Assembly (NCBI GenBank): GCA_022821965.1
Contig: JAJECN010000054.1
Location: 1 to 64,000 of the forward strand
Origin: Candidatus Poribacteria bacterium
Lineage (GTDB): Bacteria > Poribacteria > WGA-4E > WGA-3G
Direction: 5' to 3'
Length of the DNA stretch: 64,000 nucleotides
Part shown: positions 45,260 through 53,254 of the stretch, piece by piece
Position numbering within the stretch: the stretch's first letter is position 1
Layout of the letters: every line of letters starts with the position of its first letter
Made by a program: the position numbers and the translations under genes
Notes under the pieces: generated by a model
Database searches by the model: none
Seen by the model: the letters and a program-made list of their open reading frames with translations, nothing else
What the model was told of the DNA's origin: nothing

Positions 45260-45323
45260 TTGGAATCTTCCTTTTGTTTTTTCGAGTTTTGGGGTTGGCA
45301 TTAATATGCCAACCCATTGCTAT

Positions 45324-45587
45324 TTACTCAAAATAGGCTGCATTGATTTCTATGAAATCTTCCCACTCTTCTGGGACATCTTCCTCCATAAAGATCGCCT
45401 CAACAGGACATGCCGGTTCACATACGCCACAGTCAATGCATTCTTCGGGATCAATGTAAAGTTGATCTACGGTTTCATATTCATCGGACGCATTAGTCGG
45501 ATGTGGGTGAATGCAATCCACGGGGCATATTTCAACACAAGCGTTGTCTTTTACATCAATGCAGGGTTCGCAAATTACGTACGTCAT
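45324..45587 (-). CDS. Ferredoxin, 7Fe/8Fe bacterial type (tandem paralogue)
   Basis: An 87-residue ferredoxin, very similar to the one at 44996. Cluster motifs are CIDVKDNACVEICPVDC and CIDCGVCEPACP. AGGAG lies 10 nt before the ATG. The two genes are a tandem duplication kept with equal length and the same acidic C-terminus (EEDVPEEWE). They follow the two unknown paralogues of the sigma locus on the same strand (92-nt gap), so co-transcription is possible. Confidence 0.95.
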   Translation of the reverse strand: MTYVICEPCIDVKDNACVEICPVDCIHPHPTNASDEYETVDQLYIDPEECIDCGVCEPACPVEAIFMEEDVPEEWEDFIEINAAYFE

Positions 45588-45679
45588 CTTCTTAATCTCC
45601 TTTTTATGTATTTATTTTACTGGGCATGCTGCCAATGTTAATTTAGGGCGTGCTAAACTGATACTGTTTTATTTTGAAA

Positions 45680-46423
45680 TTACGGCAGGGCAGTAGCTAT
45701 CCTCGCAACTGTCCAGTGGATTTCTGTATCCAACCCGGGTTTTATATCCCTATAGGAATTTTGAATATAGTAGCGGATACCGACCATAGTTTCCAATCGA
45801 TAGGCGAGTTCCTGCGCCTCGGCGATATCCACCTTATCTTCTTCGCACTTTTGTAGTTCAAAACCGTGGTGGAGCAATCTCACCTGCAATCCATATCTAT
45901 CTAAGGCAGATGTGAGGCGATTTACTAACGTCTCAAACTGTGAGAATTGGAGGTCACCACTGGTTTCTTCCTGCCATAGGCTAAAACCTTTATGGCGTAC
46001 TGGAACATCTAAGTCCGCTTCTTCCAACAAAGTCTTGAGTTTCACCATATTTTCACAGCGATAGTCAACTCCTTCATCTACGAGGATTTCCAATTGAAAA
46101 CCGCTGTTGACAACTCTCAAAGGCAGGACTTGTTCTACGACCAAGGACTCCAAAATTTCCTTAACTTCTGGGGCACGATGCGTGTCGGCAGCGAGGCGAG
46201 TTATTGCGTCATCTCTCTCAGACACAGACCTCCCGACGCAGAAACTGTAGTTTAGACTGTCCCCATTCATGCACTGCTTTACCATTTTCTCTATCATTGA
46301 TTGCGTTGAAACATCAAGCCACTGCTCACTTACGAATAGCGGACCGCTATTGGAGGCAACGAGCGGCAGTCCAAGTTCGGCAATCAAAGCGTCTAATAAT
46401 TCTTTTACATCATTTGGACTCAT
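45680..46423 (-). CDS. Unknown protein with repeated GF-x-L units, paralogue 2
   Basis: A soluble 247-residue protein of no family I recognise. It contains about four units of roughly 35 residues: a helix VKELL(D/E).L(I/V).E followed by a strand-turn-strand ending in GF.L. Clear examples are LPLRVVNSGFQLEIL, VPVRHKGFSLWQ and QVRLLHHGFELQK. The C-terminus (GIRYYIQNSYRD...ETxWTVA type) is shared with the gene at 46446. It starts 22 nt after that gene and is probably in one operon under an ECF sigma promoter. No signal peptide or membrane segment is present. The repeats suggest a binding scaffold, but the function is unknown. Confidence 0.85.
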   Translation of the reverse strand: MSPNDVKELLDALIAELGLPLVASNSGPLFVSEQWLDVSTQSMIEKMVKQCMNGDSLNYSFCVGRSVSERDDAITRLAADTHRAPEVKEILESLVVEQVLPLRVVNSGFQLEILVDEGVDYRCENMVKLKTLLEEADLDVPVRHKGFSLWQEETSGDLQFSQFETLVNRLTSALDRYGLQVRLLHHGFELQKCEEDKVDIAEAQELAYRLETMVGIRYYIQNSYRDIKPGLDTEIHWTVARIATALP

Positions 46424-46445
46424 GGGTATTCCTCCTTTTCTTCAA

Positions 46446-47171
46446 TCAGATTTCCGTTCCTTTGGCAGGAAAACGCCACAGAGAAATACGGATAGTGGCA
46501 CTTGTCCAAGCCGTTTCGGATGCCGCTGCATCGGAATGCGGGTAACTGTATGAATTCAACACATAGTTGACCCCAAGGGCAGCATTTATCTGTTTTACAA
46601 TCTCCCGAACTTGTGAGATGCGCATTTCGGTTTCGGAGTACCTCTGTAGCCTGAATCCTCGATGAAGCATTTTCGCCTTTAACCTGTTCTCTTTTAGCAA
46701 AGTCTCAAAGCGATTCGCAACGCCCTGAAGCTGCGATGGTTTAATCTTAGTCCGACCTCTTTTCTCCAGCCGGAATCCACCGTGAAGAATTTTGACGGGG
46801 TAACGCGTCGTGTCATCCTCTGCCAGTGTAATCAGCCGGAAACCGTAATCGGTAAAACGGATAGGCAGCTTCTGCTCGGTTATGATAGATTCAAGGAGGG
46901 CTTCAACCTCTAAGGATTCCAGCAATTCCTTGGTAGCGGAAACAGAATCGGTTTTGGTATAGAATTCCATAATCTCTGCTCGTCCGGGTGCGCGCGTGTA
47001 GATTCTACCGTCCGTGTTCCATTGGTGGATAACATCTTTAATACGACTTTCCGTGGTATGATCCGACGATTTACCTGAACGCCGAACGGGTGCCATATCA
47101 ACAACGTCAATTGGGAGACACGCCTCCACAATTAAGGTTTTCAGTAACTCCTTGACCTCTGTCGGTGTCAT
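46446..47171 (-). CDS. Unknown protein with repeated GF-x-L units, paralogue 1
   Basis: A 241-residue paralogue of the gene at 45680. The start MTPTEVKELLKTLIVEACLP matches MSPNDVKELLDALIAELGLP there. Units LPIRFTDYGFRLITL, YPVKILHGGFRLEK and AKMLHRGFRLQR repeat inside the protein. GGAG lies 7-10 nt before the ATG. Upstream (47194-47224) is a promoter-like sequence identical in its -35, spacing and -10 to that of the neighbouring ECF sigma gene. This protein is therefore a probable target of the sigma factor. It could be an effector or an unusual regulator of the sigma factor; no classical anti-sigma domain or membrane helix is visible. Confidence 0.85.
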   Translation of the reverse strand: MTPTEVKELLKTLIVEACLPIDVVDMAPVRRSGKSSDHTTESRIKDVIHQWNTDGRIYTRAPGRAEIMEFYTKTDSVSATKELLESLEVEALLESIITEQKLPIRFTDYGFRLITLAEDDTTRYPVKILHGGFRLEKRGRTKIKPSQLQGVANRFETLLKENRLKAKMLHRGFRLQRYSETEMRISQVREIVKQINAALGVNYVLNSYSYPHSDAAASETAWTSATIRISLWRFPAKGTEI

Positions 47172-47193
47172 GTCGGACTCTCCTTTCAGTAAA

Positions 47194-47224
47194 TTAAGAA
47201 TGCAAATCAGTAAAATAGGTTACA
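47194..47224 (-). promoter_or_regulatory. Putative ECF sigma promoter upstream of the unknown paralogues
   Basis: On the minus strand: TGTAACC (47224-47218), 16 nt, ATTCTTAA (47201-47194), then 22 nt to the ATG at 47171. The same -35, spacing and -10 precede the sigma gene. TGTAACC- or TGAAACC-type -35 boxes are common for ECF sigma factors. Confidence 0.7.
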
Positions 47225-47241
47225 TAGAAAGTGATTTTTTA

Positions 47242-47841
47242 TTAACTTTTTTCGAGAAATATATGATCAAATTCGCCGGGATATTCCGCTTCCATCCAAG
47301 CGACTAACTTCTGTTTTGCCCGATACAACCGCACCTTCGTCGCCGATGGACTAATGTCCAAGGTTTTGGCAATTTCTTCAAGCGTCATGTTATTGAGTCT
47401 GAGTTCAAACGCACTGCGCTCTGATTCAGGCAGTCGCTGTGCCAAAGCACGGACGATTTTTAACTGCTCTTCAGCAATTATCGACTCCACAGGGGAACGA
47501 TGTTCAGGTTCTATCATGTGGGTTTCAAAGATTTCATCAACCGGCGTTGTCTCAATGCTTCTTTGATTTTCTCTGATGTGTGCTGCGATGAGTTGCTTTG
47601 CTATGCTAAACATCCAACTCGAAAACTTTTTGCGATCCCGAAGGGTTCCGAGGTGAGCATGCACTCTGATGAACGTCTCTTGCACGAGGTCCTGAGCTGT
47701 CTCCCAGTCGCGAACGCGTCTGTAGAAAAAGTTGAGGAGGGGTACTTCATAACGGTGATAAAGAATTTCAAAGGCATTCTCGTCCTCATCGTCTAAACTC
47801 TGATGTACCAGTTCTTCGTCTCGTGATTCATCCATTGCCAT
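47242..47841 (-). CDS. ECF-type RNA polymerase sigma factor
   Basis: A 199-residue sigma-70 family factor with only regions 2 and 4. Region 2 includes AFEILYHRYEVPLLNFFYRR and QDLVQETFIRVHAHL. Region 4 includes LPESERSAFELRLNNMTLEE and the helix-turn-helix IAKTLDISPSATKVRLYRAK. The start may be the GTG at 47844, the ATG at 47841 or the ATG at 47835; AGGG spacing slightly favours 47835. No anti-sigma gene is adjacent. Its upstream region carries the same promoter-like element as the next gene, which suggests autoregulation. Confidence 0.93.
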   Translation of the reverse strand: MAMDESRDEELVHQSLDDEDENAFEILYHRYEVPLLNFFYRRVRDWETAQDLVQETFIRVHAHLGTLRDRKKFSSWMFSIAKQLIAAHIRENQRSIETTPVDEIFETHMIEPEHRSPVESIIAEEQLKIVRALAQRLPESERSAFELRLNNMTLEEIAKTLDISPSATKVRLYRAKQKLVAWMEAEYPGEFDHIFLEKS

Positions 47842-47898
47842 CACACCCTGTTTTGGAATCGCTACCTATAGTAAAATCCTAAAAGATATACAGCATAG

Positions 47899-47929
47899 GT
47901 TAAGAATGTAAACCCAACAAAAAGGTTAC
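47899..47929 (-). promoter_or_regulatory. Putative autoregulated ECF sigma promoter
   Basis: On the minus strand: TGTAACC (47929-47923), 16 nt, ATTCTTAA (47906-47899). Both copies also share the flanking TATGTAACCT and the C before ATTCTTAA. The leader to the sigma start is about 58 nt. Confidence 0.7.
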
Positions 47930-48139
47930 ATAAAAATGTATAATTCAGCAACAACCTTTTCCTCCGTTAGAAAGGTAGCGTAAGCGATTGCTGAATTCTT
48001 TTCTATTTTCTGCTACAATTTTATGATAGCGTTTACAATTAATGGGACATTACACGGCGGGCGAGGAAACCTCGCCCCTACGGTGGGGTGCCTCCGATAT
48101 TGTTGATGCGTCTTTTTAATACTAAGTTTTACTATATCA

Positions 48140-48370
48140 ACTAAACTTTGGACAATTTTAAGATAGACATATCGCCCCGCTGGGGCTTGGACCTTGGGGG
48201 GCATGGCGTTTCTATTCTCACTGCGAAGCAATATCGCCCCGCTGGGGCTGCGCTTTGGTGTATCCAAGTTTATTTTTCTCCGAGTTGGATTGTTGTGAGA
48301 AACATTGAGAAAAATCAGAAATGCTTTGAAAATAGGTCATGTACCTTACAGAAATTGTCCAAACTTTAGT
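48140..48370. mobile_element. MITE-like element, family A, copy 3
   Basis: It starts ACTAAACTTTGGACAATTTT and ends AATTGTCCAAACTTTAGT. The two internal hairpins are CGCCCCGCTGGGGC. Segments such as CGTTTCTATTCTCACTGCGA are the same as in copy 1. It ends 43 nt before the start of the gene at 48414 and may affect its expression. Confidence 0.75.
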
Positions 48371-48413
48371 ATATCAGACTCACGTTATCAAATTTGGCAA
48401 GCGAATACACTAT

Positions 48414-49961
48414 ATGAACCATACTCGCATCACTTGTTCGATTTTATTGCTCTTTTTCTGTGCCACCATTGGCATCTGTCAAACGCCAAACAGTATCTCC
48501 GTCCACGGCACACTCGTGGATGCCGAAAATGGAAATCCAATTGCCGATGTCCTTGTGCGTGTTGCGCCTGAAGAGATCGGGCGTGTTTACCCAGACCGGG
48601 AGTTCGCACACGCAATAGCAACAGATGCTAAAGGTACTTTCTCGTTGACGATCCCCAATGAACCCCAAAACTATTACGCTTTTTCACTCATGGCACTCCA
48701 TCCACAATATCAGGCAAAACTCTTACGGCAGGAGATGCTTCCCCCAAAAAGTAGGTATAATTTAGGAGAAATTGTGCTGAGGCGCACTTTGTTTCTACAA
48801 GGTAACGTATCCAGTGCCAAAAATGCCGAAGGGGTCGTTATCAATCTAAAGATGCACAACAAATCGGCGGACTTTTTTCGCGCCGCTGCACCGATTGAAC
48901 ACGCAGCAAAGACCGACACCGCAGGTAATTTCCACTTTGCCGACCTCTATCCAATCGAATACACCTTGACAGCTTCTCGGGACGGTGTTATTATAGCGTA
49001 TGTGGCATCTATTAACCCGCAAAAACAGACACAGATTTCTGTTCGTGTCCCAAAACTGGATACATTACGCGGCAGCGTTGTGGACGAGCAAGAACGTCCA
49101 ATAGCGGGAGGCCAGATTTACGCAACACGACACAGTGAAACGCCGGAGGGGCACGGTGCGATCCTCGCCGCAACACAGACAGATGACGCAGGCAACTTTC
49201 AGATGCAGGTGTTAGAAACCGAGGCACGATTTCTTTCGCTTGAGGTTCGTAAAAGCGGCTACTTTTCGAGGATCTATGAGAATGTGGATGTCGGAAAGAT
49301 GCCGTCTGTTATCCCGCTTGAAAAAGGGATTACTCTCAAAGGTCGCGTTATCCTGCCGCGAGATGTCCGATCGGATGCGCAATACACCGTGAAGGTATTC
49401 CCCGCATACACACAGATGGAATCCAGTTTGAATCCGTTGGCTTTACACAAACCACTTTTATCAAAATCCTTTCCTGTGACGATGTCTACCTTTATCGTGG
49501 ACGGGCTTTTTGCGGAAGAATATAGGTTCTATATCGTTGGTGATGGCATCTCGGCAACCGGTATTGATGTAAAGGCGTCGGCGGATCCCGAAGAACTTCT
49601 TATGATAGCAGAGTCCCCCGTGAAAGCGCTGGAGGGACGGGTGCTCTGGGCAGATACAGGCAAACCTGTCCACAATGCCGTTGTCTCGCGTTCGTGGTAC
49701 CCGTGGGAGTTACATCCATCTGACATGTCAATGACATTGGATCGGTTTGAAGCGGAAACGGACGCGGCGGGTAGATTCAAATTCGACAATTTAACAGAGG
49801 CACGTTATCAACTCTATATCCGTGCTGTCCATACGACATTTGAAGCCACCACAGAACGCTATCAACGAACACTTGTTCACAAACAAATTGAAATTCCGGC
49901 TTGTGGTACTGGATACCGCATTTATTTAGGTAGTCGAGATGGCACTCCGTTTGCGAAGTAG
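48414..49961 (+). CDS. Secreted protein with carboxypeptidase-regulatory-like domains
   Basis: A 515-residue protein with a signal peptide (ITCSILLLFFCATIGICQ) followed by several Ig-like carboxypeptidase-regulatory-type units: VHGTLVDAENGNPIADVLVR, LRGSVVDEQERPIAGGQIY, LKGRVILPRDVRSDAQYTVK and LEGRVLWADTGKPVHNAVVS, each followed by a DAAGRF/DDAGNF-type turn. Such domains are usually structural or binding modules at the cell surface. The frame is open to 48339, but that part lies in the MITE end, so the ATG before the signal peptide is chosen. No strong ribosome-binding site is seen. The next gene overlaps its last 23 nt. Confidence 0.87.
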   Translation: MNHTRITCSILLLFFCATIGICQTPNSISVHGTLVDAENGNPIADVLVRVAPEEIGRVYPDREFAHAIATDAKGTFSLTIPNEPQNYYAFSLMALHPQYQAKLLRQEMLPPKSRYNLGEIVLRRTLFLQGNVSSAKNAEGVVINLKMHNKSADFFRAAAPIEHAAKTDTAGNFHFADLYPIEYTLTASRDGVIIAYVASINPQKQTQISVRVPKLDTLRGSVVDEQERPIAGGQIYATRHSETPEGHGAILAATQTDDAGNFQMQVLETEARFLSLEVRKSGYFSRIYENVDVGKMPSVIPLEKGITLKGRVILPRDVRSDAQYTVKVFPAYTQMESSLNPLALHKPLLSKSFPVTMSTFIVDGLFAEEYRFYIVGDGISATGIDVKASADPEELLMIAESPVKALEGRVLWADTGKPVHNAVVSRSWYPWELHPSDMSMTLDRFEAETDAAGRFKFDNLTEARYQLYIRAVHTTFEATTERYQRTLVHKQIEIPACGTGYRIYLGSRDGTPFAK

Positions 49962-50727
49962 TCGGTACACTCCGTGCGCCGTTTATCCAGCAGCACTAAT
50001 GTTAATCGCTATGCTTCAATTTCTTGTTTTTCCTGCAAGTGCTGGCTTGCACGGCACCCTCAAAGACGCGGAAAGAATCATCCTTCGGGAGGTTGCTATT
50101 CCTGAAGCGGCGGGCAGTTATTATCGGACACCCGGTAAATTTGTAGCATCCGAAGACGGAGACCGCTGGTTTGGACCGGAAATCGACAGTCGGGTGCTTT
50201 GTCCCATGACAGCGCACCCATTCAATGCAGCCGGATTTTTTGATATTATCTATACCAGAGAAGATGCTATGGTTTGGCCCTCCTCAACGCCGGGAAAGGT
50301 ATGGTGGTACCGGAAGCAGGAGTGGCGGTTCGCAACTGCTGACACACCTTGGGGTACAGACACTGTCCAGATTGTCCTCGTATCTGAGATTGGTTGGACA
50401 GATATTGACGCGGCAGATAGCGTTACGGGATTTCCTTGGAGTGGGTTTGAGGAACATTGGCGCGAGGGAGGGACCGTAAAATCCAAGTCGGAAGTAACCG
50501 GCTATTATCCATACGAGCGTGCCGGTAAGCGATACCTTGCACCGAAGTACCACAAAATTGGAACTGTGAATTACATCTGTGCAACTGGACGAGGACAGTA
50601 TAATATAAAGATACTAAGCCATACCGAGGGACACTTTATGGAGCCGATATCTCGTCCTGAATTCAACACGCTTAGTCGTCGCGAAAAGCGTACAAATAAT
50701 TGGTACGATTGCATACCGCTGGAATAA
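49939..50727 (+). CDS. Secreted protein of unknown family (WFGPE/WYDCI family), copy 1
   Basis: A 262-residue protein with an N-terminal hydrophobic segment ending PASAG (about residue 36). I do not recognise the family. It shares with the gene at 51587 the landmarks YYRTPG, WFGPE, DTPWGT, TG.PWSG.E.HWR.G, Y.KIG and a C-terminal LSR...K..WYDCI. Conserved Cys and Trp point to a compact extracellular fold. It overlaps the previous gene by 23 nt in another frame; an internal ATG at 49999 is an alternative start. It forms a repeated pair with the following gene. Confidence 0.8.
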   Translation: MALRLRSSRYTPCAVYPAALMLIAMLQFLVFPASAGLHGTLKDAERIILREVAIPEAAGSYYRTPGKFVASEDGDRWFGPEIDSRVLCPMTAHPFNAAGFFDIIYTREDAMVWPSSTPGKVWWYRKQEWRFATADTPWGTDTVQIVLVSEIGWTDIDAADSVTGFPWSGFEEHWREGGTVKSKSEVTGYYPYERAGKRYLAPKYHKIGTVNYICATGRGQYNIKILSHTEGHFMEPISRPEFNTLSRREKRTNNWYDCIPLE

Positions 50728-50728
50728 C

Positions 50729-50856
50729 AATTATTTCGACATTACGGTAAGGCGAGGATACTGGGGGGGAACACCCCAGCAAAAACTCTCTCGCCAGCGT
50801 TGGTGAGGGTTTCCTTTATTGAAAAACTGTCTACACATTTTCGGACTTTACTAAAT
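50729..50856. repeat. Inverted-repeat element (TTTATAGTA type), copy 2
   Basis: A decayed relative of 3703-3823: GGCGAGGATA, CTCGCCAGCGTTGGTGAGGG and ACATTTTCGGACTTTACTA align with that copy. It also has a GGGGGG...CCCC hairpin, CTGGGGGGGAACACCCCAG. It separates the two genes of the first module. Confidence 0.5.
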
Positions 50857-50870
50857 AAGGCACCGGCGAT

Positions 50871-51569
50871 ATGAAAAGCATCGCATACACTTTAAAGGCA
50901 CTTATCACTATTTATATCTTTCTTCTTTGGCAAGGGGATGCGGGTGCTGTGCTTTGGGAAGACCATTTTGAAAAAGCGTCAAAAGATGACTGGCAACACG
51001 TCGGAAACGATTCTGTCTGGACGGTTGAAGACGGATTTTTGAGGGCAGAAATTCGGGCGCAAGAGCAGTGGAGCACTGTATTTGAACGCTACCAATTCAT
51101 TGCCTATCCTGGACCTTATGACGACTTTACGATTACGCTCAAAACCGTTGGGGTAACGCAGGCTCGGTTCGGTATTGCACTCGCAAAGCATTTCCGAAAC
51201 CCGGTGACCGAAATAGAGGAGGACGGCTACTACCTCTTTTTCACAAACGATATGCAAGCTTCAAGAAACGGCAGCGTGTTTATTGGACCCGGGCAACGCT
51301 GGAACACAGATGAACTCCAGCAGATGGAATTGCACTTCAATAGCGGTAGGTTTCAACTGCATGCGGATGGAGAATCGCGCCTTGATTTTCGGGATGCGAA
51401 CTTCACTCACATTGATACGATTGCTTTTGTGCTTGCTGGATTTGTCACAGAGGATGTCAATATCGGTCGCGCGTGGGTAGACACATTTACGATTGATGGA
51501 CTCGCTGTCTCACCGAGGCGGAAATTAGCAACAATATGGTCGCGTTTAAAAAAGGGAGCTGACCGCTAA
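50871..51569 (+). CDS. Secreted jelly-roll (DUF1080/LamG-like) protein with WG-type tail, copy 1
   Basis: A 232-residue protein with a signal peptide (to about residue 25, GDAGA). A single concanavalin-like beta-sandwich follows: LWEDHFEKASKDDWQHVGND, VWTVEDGFLRAEI, and near the end FQLHADGESRLDFRDANFTH. The tail LAVSPRRKLATIWSRLKKG matches the tails of LamG proteins at 11476 and 60203. Probable carbohydrate binding at or outside the cell surface; substrate unknown. It is a paralogue of the gene at 52401. The next gene starts 17 nt later. Confidence 0.83.
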   Translation: MKSIAYTLKALITIYIFLLWQGDAGAVLWEDHFEKASKDDWQHVGNDSVWTVEDGFLRAEIRAQEQWSTVFERYQFIAYPGPYDDFTITLKTVGVTQARFGIALAKHFRNPVTEIEEDGYYLFFTNDMQASRNGSVFIGPGQRWNTDELQQMELHFNSGRFQLHADGESRLDFRDANFTHIDTIAFVLAGFVTEDVNIGRAWVDTFTIDGLAVSPRRKLATIWSRLKKGADR

Positions 51570-51586
51570 TCGCCGACAGCATACTT

Positions 51587-52342
51587 ATGAGAAAACGAAC
51601 CTTGCGAAAAAATTTGGATCTGATTTTCGATGCGTTTCTACTTGTGGTAGTTCTCGTTATTGGATTCTGGAACACCTACGCGAAAGCTCGGTTGAATCCG
51701 GGAGAACGTGCCCAACCCGCGAATTCAGGATTTTATTATAGAACCCCCGGTGTAAATGGAACGTGGTTCGGACCTGAGGTAAACTCTCTCACCCTCTGTG
51801 CTGGTGTGCATAACCCTTATAACAATAGAGGTCGGTTCGACATCGTAGAAACCATTGAAAATGCGACGGTTTCCGCTTCACGCATTCGAGGTGCCTTACA
51901 TTGGTATCGTGGTCAGCAGTGGTGTTTCAGTACAAACGATACACCGTGGGGCACAAACTTTTCTTATATTACACTCCGCGACGATTTGGGGTGGAGCGAA
52001 ATTAGTGCTGGCGGTGGAACAACGGGATACCCATGGAGCGGTGTCGAACGGCACTGGCGAGACGGGAACATTATCCGTGCCCAAGCCTTTGTCATGGGTT
52101 GGCGGCGGTATGCTCGCGGTGCAGAACGGTGGATCTGTCCGATGTATTACAAAATCGGCGGATGGGAAGGCGAAACCCTTGAAGTCAACTGCAAAACTCT
52201 CAGAACATGGTTCCCGCCTGATTGGAATGTTCTGAAGCAGAGAGATGGCGACTTCGGTCCGCCAGTTGAACGAAAACCAGGGGTCCTAAGTCGAAAAGGA
52301 AAGAAAACGCAGCAGTGGTACGATTGCATAAGAATCAAGTAG
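51587..52342 (+). CDS. Secreted protein of unknown family (WFGPE/WYDCI family), copy 2
   Basis: A 251-residue paralogue of the gene at 49939. An N-terminal hydrophobic segment (FLLVVVLVIGFWNTYA) could be an uncleaved anchor or a signal peptide. Shared landmarks are YYRTPG, WFGPE, SLTLC, WYRGQQW, DTPWGT, TGYPWSGVERHWRDG, MYYKIGG, and the end LSRKGKKTQQWYDCI. Four conserved Cys could pair outside the cytoplasm. It follows copy 1 of the jelly-roll gene by 17 nt and precedes copy 2 by 58 nt, which defines the duplicated module. The function is unknown. Confidence 0.8.
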   Translation: MRKRTLRKNLDLIFDAFLLVVVLVIGFWNTYAKARLNPGERAQPANSGFYYRTPGVNGTWFGPEVNSLTLCAGVHNPYNNRGRFDIVETIENATVSASRIRGALHWYRGQQWCFSTNDTPWGTNFSYITLRDDLGWSEISAGGGTTGYPWSGVERHWRDGNIIRAQAFVMGWRRYARGAERWICPMYYKIGGWEGETLEVNCKTLRTWFPPDWNVLKQRDGDFGPPVERKPGVLSRKGKKTQQWYDCIRIK

Positions 52343-52400
52343 AGATTTCCGCCTATAGGAGCGATTTTTGAATCTTGACATCAACGAATCGGATTGAATC

Positions 52401-53102
52401 ATGCCAAACAGAGACGTAACAATCCTCATATTTATCTATACTTTCATCAGCTGCACGCTCTCTGCCTCCGCTGAAGTCTGGCGTGACGATTTTGATGTTG
52501 AAAATCCGACAGCATGGCGGATCGTTGGAAACGATTCCCTTTGGAAAATAAGCGATGGATTCCTACGCGCGGAGGTCAAACGGGAATGGGAGGTAGGATA
52601 TGAACTCTACGAATTCACGGCACTCCCGCCACCCTATAGGAACTTCACAGTCACGATAAACGATTTCGGGGGCGACAAGACGCGTTTTGGTTTCTGTGTG
52701 GGGCGGCGTTTTCCCGATACGCCGGAAGAAGACCCGTTCTTCTATGTGTTTTTCCCAGATGAAATCAGAGCGAGACGTTTTGATGGCAAAGGGAGCAGCC
52801 ACCCTTTTCGGATCCGACTTTCCAGAGAGCCACGTATCCGTTGGGAAACCGATGTCCTTACAGAGATGAAACTGTATTTTAATTCAGGGCATTTCGCATT
52901 GTTCGCAGATGGTGAATTTCGCACAACATTTCAAGACGCTAACTTCGATAAAATTGAGATCCTCGGTTTCGTCATGGAGGGCATTAATATCGCAAATGAG
53001 TGGGTTGGCGAAGGATGGGCTGATTCTTTCACCATTTCCGGATTAAACCTCACGCCAGAAGTCAAATCAACCTTAACGTGGGGTCAACTCAAGACCAGAT
53101 GA
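52401..53102 (+). CDS. Secreted jelly-roll (DUF1080/LamG-like) protein with WG-type tail, copy 2
   Basis: A 233-residue paralogue of the gene at 50871. It has a signal peptide (to about residue 24, ASA), then VWRDDFDVENPTAWRIVGND, LWKISDGFLRAEV and LYFNSGHFALFADGEFRTTF. The tail GLNLTPEVKSTLTWGQLKTR keeps the P..K.....WG.LK pattern. It probably binds carbohydrate. It ends the duplicated region, and a family-B palindrome (53173-53194) lies just after it. Confidence 0.83.
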   Translation: MPNRDVTILIFIYTFISCTLSASAEVWRDDFDVENPTAWRIVGNDSLWKISDGFLRAEVKREWEVGYELYEFTALPPPYRNFTVTINDFGGDKTRFGFCVGRRFPDTPEEDPFFYVFFPDEIRARRFDGKGSSHPFRIRLSREPRIRWETDVLTEMKLYFNSGHFALFADGEFRTTFQDANFDKIEILGFVMEGINIANEWVGEGWADSFTISGLNLTPEVKSTLTWGQLKTR

Positions 53103-53172
53103 ATAACAGGGATATTTAGTTTTAGATAAATTATTGGATTTCATAGATGTTTGATTTTCCCTTTTCAGTCCC

Positions 53173-53194
53173 GGTGCGGTTAGGAAACCGCACC
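53173..53194. repeat. Short palindromic repeat, family B, copy 3
   Basis: GGTGCGGTT-AGGA-AACCGCACC followed by CTACCGGGCCTGGGG. It lies between the convergent jelly-roll and solute-binding genes. Compared with 12576-12597, T-to-G and A-to-C changes in the two arms keep the stem paired. Confidence 0.65.
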
Positions 53195-53254
53195 TACCGG
53201 GCCTGGGGGTGCAAAATTGGATAAGGTTTAGGTTATGTCATTCGACACTGGCGA

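Noticed and set aside
46100-46560. Plus-strand frames opposite the two paralogous unknown genes
   Set aside because: They are antisense shadows; the minus-strand frames have start signals and conserved internal repeats.
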